Shown here: piece by piece, positions 58,322-62,136 of the stretch
Position numbering within the stretch: the stretch's first letter is position 1
Layout: each line of letters starts with the position of its first letter
The notes under the pieces: generated by a model
The model's database searches: none
Seen by the model: the letters and a program-made list of their open reading frames with translations, nothing else
Told to the model about the DNA's origin: nothing
Position numbers and translations under genes: made by a program
NCBI GenBank assembly: GCA_029975275.1
Contig: JARKPN010000127.1
Location: forward strand, 1 to 62,136
Direction: 5' to 3'
DNA: 62,136 bases
Origin: Geobacteraceae bacterium
GTDB lineage: Bacteria > Desulfobacterota > Desulfuromonadia > Geobacterales > Geobacteraceae

Positions 58322-59260
58322 ATGAACGACTACCAGGACTACTACAAGACGCTCGGCGTCGACAAAAAGGCTACTCAGGCGGAGATTCAGCGGGCCTACC
58401 GAAAGCTGGCCCGCAAGTTTCATCCCGACATCAACAAGGTTGCCGACGCCGAGGAAAGATTCAAGCGGATCAACGAAGCATACGAGGTGCTGGGCGACCC
58501 GGAAAAACGGGCCAGGTACGACCAGGTCGGCAGCGGTTGGGATGATTATTTCGCCAATCAGGGGGATCAGGGAGGCGACAATGTCCGGTTCCATTTCTCC
58601 TCTGCCGATCCGGGCCAGTTCAGCGACTTCTTCCAGAACCTGTTCGGAGGCGGGTGGGGCGGCGCCGAAAGCGGGCCGCGTGGCGGCGGGGTAAGGCGGC
58701 GCAGGGGACGGGACCAGGAGAGCTCAATCAGCATCACCCTGGCGGACGCCTATCACGGCGCGAAGAAGAGCATCGAACTGGAGCGTGTTGAACCGGACGA
58801 CGACGGCAGACCGGTCAGGATCCGCAAAACCTATGAGGTAACCATCCCCCGGGGGGTCACCGACGGCTCGCTGATCCGCCTGGCCGGCCAGGGAGGAAGC
58901 GGGAGCGGCGGCGGCCCGGACGGCGACCTGTTCCTGCGGATCAGCATCCTGCCCGATGACCGGTTCAAGCTCGATGGCCACGATCTGACCACCGACCTGG
59001 ATATCACCCCGTGGGAAGCGGCACTGGGCGCGAAGGTGCACGTTCCCACCCTTGACGGCCGGATCAACCTGACCGTTCCGGCCGGCACCCAGAGCGGGCA
59101 GGCATTGCGGGTGCGCGGCAAGGGGATGCCCATAGCCAAAGAAGGGTCCGGAGACCTGCTGGTACGTGTCCGCATCGTGGTGCCGCGGCAGCTCTCTCCC
59201 CGGGAACGGCAGCTCTTCGAGGAGCTTTCCCGTGAATCACGCTTCAATCCGCGTAAATGA
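58322..59260 (+). CDS. cbpA: Curved DNA-binding protein/DnaJ-type co-chaperone CbpA
   Basis: The 312-residue protein has an N-terminal J domain with HPD at 34-36 (KLARKFHPDINK), a Gly-rich linker without the zinc-finger domain, and two C-terminal substrate-binding domains (SISITLADAYHGAKKSIEL, DLDITPWEAALGAKVHVPTL, GTQSGQALRVRGKGMP). It works with DnaK. CAGGTG precedes the ATG at 58322. Confidence 0.92.
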   Translation: MNDYQDYYKTLGVDKKATQAEIQRAYRKLARKFHPDINKVADAEERFKRINEAYEVLGDPEKRARYDQVGSGWDDYFANQGDQGGDNVRFHFSSADPGQFSDFFQNLFGGGWGGAESGPRGGGVRRRRGRDQESSISITLADAYHGAKKSIELERVEPDDDGRPVRIRKTYEVTIPRGVTDGSLIRLAGQGGSGSGGGPDGDLFLRISILPDDRFKLDGHDLTTDLDITPWEAALGAKVHVPTLDGRINLTVPAGTQSGQALRVRGKGMPIAKEGSGDLLVRVRIVVPRQLSPRERQLFEELSRESRFNPRK

Positions 59261-59273
59261 ACAGGAGCAGGCC

Positions 59274-59576
59274 ATGACCCCGCAACACTATGAAATAATC
59301 ATCAGCAGAAAACATGAACTTGTGGCCGTACCGGGCATTACTCTCAGCGAGTTGAGCAGGCTGTGCGAGTGCCACCTGTCGATTGCCAGGCGACTCTTTT
59401 CCATCGGCCTCATCGAGCCCCTGTCTCCCGGTGCAGACCCCCTGTTCGACCGGAGCGCCGTGATCCGTGCCCGCAAGGCCCTGCGTCTGAAGCGTGACCT
59501 GGGTCTCAATCTCGACGCGGTTGCCCTGGTGATGGAACTGCTCGACCGGATCGACGACCTGGAACGGAGGATTTGA
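59274..59576 (+). CDS. cbpM: CbpM-like modulator/MerR-like small protein
   Basis: The 100-residue protein has a MerR-like helix set (GITLSELSRLCECHLSIARR, LFDRSAVIRARKALRLKRDL) and the coiled tail NLDAVALVMELLDRIDDLER, the pattern of CbpM proteins, which bind the J domain of CbpA. It directly follows cbpA with AGGAGCAGGCC upstream. Confidence 0.85.
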   Translation: MTPQHYEIIISRKHELVAVPGITLSELSRLCECHLSIARRLFSIGLIEPLSPGADPLFDRSAVIRARKALRLKRDLGLNLDAVALVMELLDRIDDLERRI

Positions 59577-59683
59577 CCGGATGCCCGCTCCCGAGCGGAG
59601 CTCCGGCCGTCGGCGGCCGGGGTGGTGGGAAGTAACCATTCGGCGTTCCCGTTGCTTTTCCCGGCAATGTCAAGGAGGACCCC

Positions 59684-60244
59684 ATGTCCGGCAACAATGA
59701 AATCGCGACGCTCGGCGGCGGATGCTTCTGGTGCGTGGAGGCGGTATTCCAGAGCCTGAAGGGCGTCGAAAGCGTGGTATCGGGCTATGCGGGCGGCAGC
59801 GTCGCCTATCCCCTGTACGAGATGGTCTGCACGGGCACGACCGGCCACGCGGAAGTGGTCCGGATAACCTTCGATCCCGAGGTCATATCCTTCGAGGAGA
59901 TCCTCGCGGTCTTCTGGCATACCCACGATCCCACCACCCGCAACCGTCAGGGGCATGACTCGGGGACCCAGTACCGATCGATTATCCTGTACCACGGCGA
60001 AGCGCAGCGGATTGCCGCGGAAAAATCGAAGAAAGAGGCGGATGAGTCCGGCTCCTGGGGGAGACCCATCGTAACGGAGATAGTGCCGTTTACCGCATTC
60101 TACCCGGCTGACCCGCGACATTGGGACTATTACCGGACCCACCCCGAGGAGGCGTACTGCCAGGTTGTCATCGACCCGAAGCTGGCAAAATTGCGCCGGG
60201 AGTTTCCGGGCATGGTGCGGGACGAACCGCGTGGTGAGGGCTGA
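59684..60244 (+). CDS. msrA: Peptide methionine sulfoxide reductase MsrA
   Basis: The 186-residue protein has the catalytic GGGCFWCVEAVF (Cys14), GYAGGSVAYPLYEMVC, TTGHAEVV and HDSGTQYRSII, all MsrA signatures. It reduces methionine-S-sulfoxide in proteins. AAGGAGG precedes the ATG. Confidence 0.96.
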   Translation: MSGNNEIATLGGGCFWCVEAVFQSLKGVESVVSGYAGGSVAYPLYEMVCTGTTGHAEVVRITFDPEVISFEEILAVFWHTHDPTTRNRQGHDSGTQYRSIILYHGEAQRIAAEKSKKEADESGSWGRPIVTEIVPFTAFYPADPRHWDYYRTHPEEAYCQVVIDPKLAKLRREFPGMVRDEPRGEG

Positions 60245-60310
60245 ACCGCCTTGCCGCCCGGACGAGCAGAATGAGAGATCGGTCTTTTTCTTCGTAGGGA
60301 AAACCTTGAT

Positions 60311-61399
60311 ATGACCACATATAGAACGGACATATTGGAAAACGAGCCCCTGGCCCCTTTGACCACCTTCGAGGTAGGCGGCCCGGCGCGTTATCTCGTG
60401 CGGGTGGAGAGCGAGCGGGACGCCGCGGCTGCCCTGGCCTTCGCCGCCGCGCGGGGTATCGACCACATGGTGCTCGGGGGCGGCAGTAACGTGCTGATCA
60501 GCGACGAGGGCTTCCAGGGGCTGGTGATCCTGAACCGCATTGCAGGCATGGAGGTTGCGGAGGAGGGCGACCGGGTCCTGGCCCGTGTCGGCGCCGGCGG
60601 GGACTGGCAGGGGTTCGTCGACCTCTGCGTCGCCAGAGGGTGGCGGGGGATCGAATGTCTGGCGGGAATACCCGGCACGGTGGGCGCTTCACCGATCCAG
60701 AACATCGGTGCGTACGGCCAGGAGGCCGCGCAGACCATCGAGCAGGTACGCTGCCTGGAAACCGCCACCGGAAAAGCCGTTACCTTCACCAACGAAGATT
60801 GCGCGTTCCGCTACCGGGAGAGCGTCTTCAACACCGTTGAAGCCGGGAACTACCTGGTGACGTCCGTAACCTTCCGTCTCGTCAAGGGAGGATCTCCGGA
60901 CGTGAAATACCGGGAGCTCGAACAGCGGCTCTCGGGCATCCCTTCGCCGACCCTGGCCGACGTGCGCGACGCCGTGCTGTCGATCCGGGACGGCAAGGGG
61001 GTGCTGGTAAGGGACGGCTACGAATCATTCAGGAGCGCCGGGTCATTTTTCAGAAACCCGGTCGTCACGCGCACCCGCTTCGAGGCCGTCGAGGCGCTCG
61101 TCGCCGGGGACGGCACCCCCACCAACTGGGCCTGGCCCCTGCCGGACGGCCAGGTCAAGGTTTCCGCCGCCTGCCTGATCCAGCGCGCCGGATTCGAGCG
61201 GGGATACCGGCGGGGAAACGTCGGCATTTCTCCCCACCACACACTCATCCTGATCAACCGCGGCGGGGCAAATGCCCGGGAACTGGTCGATTTCGCCGCC
61301 GAAGTGCAGCAACGGGTGCTGGACCGTTTCGGCGTGCTCCTGATGCCCGAGGCCCGTCTGATAGGCTTCGGCTCCTCCCTGTTGGCCGGGTTGCCGTAG
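60311..61399 (+). CDS. murB: UDP-N-acetylenolpyruvoylglucosamine reductase MurB
   Basis: The 362-residue flavoenzyme has TTFEVGGPARYLVRVES, the FAD loop VLGGGSNVLISDEGF, GIECLAGIPGTVGASPIQNI, FRYRESVFNT, AGSFFRNPVV (catalytic Ser) and MPEARLIGFG with the final Glu. This is the type I (E. coli-like) MurB layout. It reduces enolpyruvyl-UDP-GlcNAc to UDP-MurNAc in peptidoglycan synthesis. It stands alone rather than in a mur cluster. Confidence 0.96.
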   Translation: MTTYRTDILENEPLAPLTTFEVGGPARYLVRVESERDAAAALAFAAARGIDHMVLGGGSNVLISDEGFQGLVILNRIAGMEVAEEGDRVLARVGAGGDWQGFVDLCVARGWRGIECLAGIPGTVGASPIQNIGAYGQEAAQTIEQVRCLETATGKAVTFTNEDCAFRYRESVFNTVEAGNYLVTSVTFRLVKGGSPDVKYRELEQRLSGIPSPTLADVRDAVLSIRDGKGVLVRDGYESFRSAGSFFRNPVVTRTRFEAVEALVAGDGTPTNWAWPLPDGQVKVSAACLIQRAGFERGYRRGNVGISPHHTLILINRGGANARELVDFAAEVQQRVLDRFGVLLMPEARLIGFGSSLLAGLP

Positions 61400-61414
61400 T
61401 GCAAAAGCCTGTAT

Positions 61415-61633
61415 TATCTCGTTCTGTGGGATTTTCTTCTTCTCTCTTGAAGAAGAAAGGATGCTTATCCACGTGCATGGCGAGAGCGGAGAAGCCAGGT
61501 TCTGGATTGAACCCCGAATCGAGGTGACCGTCAATTGCGGATTGCGGCCCAACGACATGGCAAGGTCCGGAGAATGATGGGGGAGCATGAGCATGAAATA
61601 CGCGACGCGTGGCAGCGACATTTCGGCGGTTGA
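61415..61633 (+). pseudogene. Frameshifted DUF4160-type gene
   Basis: One frame reads GIFFFSLEEERMLIHVHGES and GEARFWIEPRIEVTV, then after a frameshift near 61563 VRRMMGEHEHEIRDAWQRHF ends at a TGA at 61631. This is the DUF4160 family, which often pairs with DUF2442 in predicted toxin-antitoxin loci. The N-terminal start is not clear. Confidence 0.65.
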
Positions 61634-61915
61634 AGTCACGAACATATCGAAACATGGGTTCCGGCTTCTTCTCGGGGAGGACAAGGTCTTTCTTCCTTTC
61701 GACACATTCCCCTGTTTCCGGGATGCACCGGTCGGCAAAATCCTCACGTCGAGCGCCCCGCTGAGCATCACCTGTATTGGCCGGAGCTTGACATCGACCT
61801 GGAGGTCGAAAGCATCTTCCACCCGGAACGGTTCCCACTGGCGAGCAAGGTGCGTGAAGGGGACGAGCCGTACCGGGTTCGGACCACGGAGAGGATGTGG
61901 ATGCTGACAGGATGA
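61587..61915 (+). pseudogene. Frameshifted DUF2442-type gene
   Basis: Frame one reads ISAVEVTNISKHGFRLLLGE and KVFLPFDTFPCFRDAPVGKI. A one-base loss near 61744 (CTCACGTC where CTCAACGTC would give LNV) shifts it. Frame two continues VERPAEHHLYWPELDIDLEV and ESIFHPERFPLASKV to a TGA at 61913. It overlaps the DUF4160 remnant, the usual arrangement of the pair. Confidence 0.7.
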
Positions 61916-62117
61916 CGATTGCGTCCTTGCGCTTCTGCATTTGACGCTGCATGACGGCGGGCGGGCATGGAAGGGGTTCGATTTCGAGGTCATGGACCGG
62001 CTTTTCCAGAAAGGGTACATATTCGATCCAAGGGGGAAGGCAAAATCGGTGGGCTTGACGCGGGAAGGATTGGCGCGGTCTGAGAGGCTTTTTGAGGAAT
62101 TGTTCGGGAAGGGGTAG
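61911..62117 (+). pseudogene. DUF6429-type gene lacking its N-terminus
   Basis: An open frame without a start codon reads DDCVLALLHLTLHDGGRAWK, GFDFEVMDRLFQKGYIFDPR, GKAKSVGLTREGLARSERLF and ends FGKG. This matches DUF6429 proteins of about 75 residues, but the first codons are missing and a TGA lies just upstream in frame. It overlaps the end of the DUF2442 remnant. Confidence 0.55.
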
Positions 62118-62136
62118 GGTGAGGGTTTTGCGGGAG

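Overview
The window is a GC-rich bacterial chromosome segment. Gene content and order (yebC-ruvC-ruvA-ruvB followed by a DnaA-like ATPase gene, a radical SAM/SPASM protein with a Cys-rich tail, anaerobic-style cobalt uptake genes, a multi-PAS/Cache histidine kinase, Rex) fit a Geobacter/Pelobacter-like member of the Desulfuromonadota. That assignment is inferred from gene style, not from a search.

Layout. (1) 1-10.9 kb is a type I-C CRISPR-Cas locus read on the minus strand: cas3, a gap with a 24-codon ORF, cas5, cas8c (with an internal cas11 start), cas7, a truncated rhuM-like fragment, cas4, a Bro-N antirepressor-type gene, cas1, cas2, a leader and an array of 21 repeats that runs off the left edge. 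The Bro-N gene is stitched into the operon by a TAATG overlap with cas4 and an ATGA overlap with cas1. (2) 11-20.7 kb, minus strand, holds envelope genes: an MscS-type channel, TamB, TamA, a HIT protein, an exported protein and a lipoprotein. (3) 20.8-29.4 kb holds a radical SAM/SPASM enzyme, an aminotransferase, yebC, ruvCAB, a DnaA-like ATPase, ppnP and gluQ. (4) 29.4-32.9 kb is an AT-rich island with a frameshifted gene, unknown proteins and a Y1 (RAYT/IS200-like) transposase element. It ends in a diverged second copy of the gluQ 3' end. (5) 33-36 kb holds tpx, a truncated ScdA_N gene and a double M23-like lipoprotein.

(6) 36.1-53.0 kb is a metal/tetrapyrrole block. A cobalamin riboswitch with a terminator precedes cbiMNQO. 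After a cluster of repeats come tonB, a TonB-dependent receptor, a BtuFCD-like ABC importer, a deletion-fused ABC exporter remnant, a CobN-like large chelatase subunit and ChlI- and ChlD-like AAA+ subunits. The genes from the receptor to the ABC ATPase and from cobN to chlD are mostly overlapping. This suggests import of a metal chelate or corrinoid coupled to an ATP-driven chelatase. (7) 53.1-61.4 kb holds rex, a NarL-type response regulator with its sensor kinase, cbpA and cbpM-like genes, msrA and murB. (8) The right edge carries three decayed small genes of DUF4160, DUF2442 and DUF6429 type.

The intergenic regions contain repeat families. A family of about 210 bp (type A) occurs three times. 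A second family (type B) is inserted inside type A at one locus, while at another locus type A sits inside type B. A 167-bp MITE-like element supplies the stop codon of cbiO. The most novel-looking items are the Bro-N/RhuM-type genes inside the cas operon, the reciprocal nesting of repeats, and the receptor-importer-CobN-ChlID cluster.
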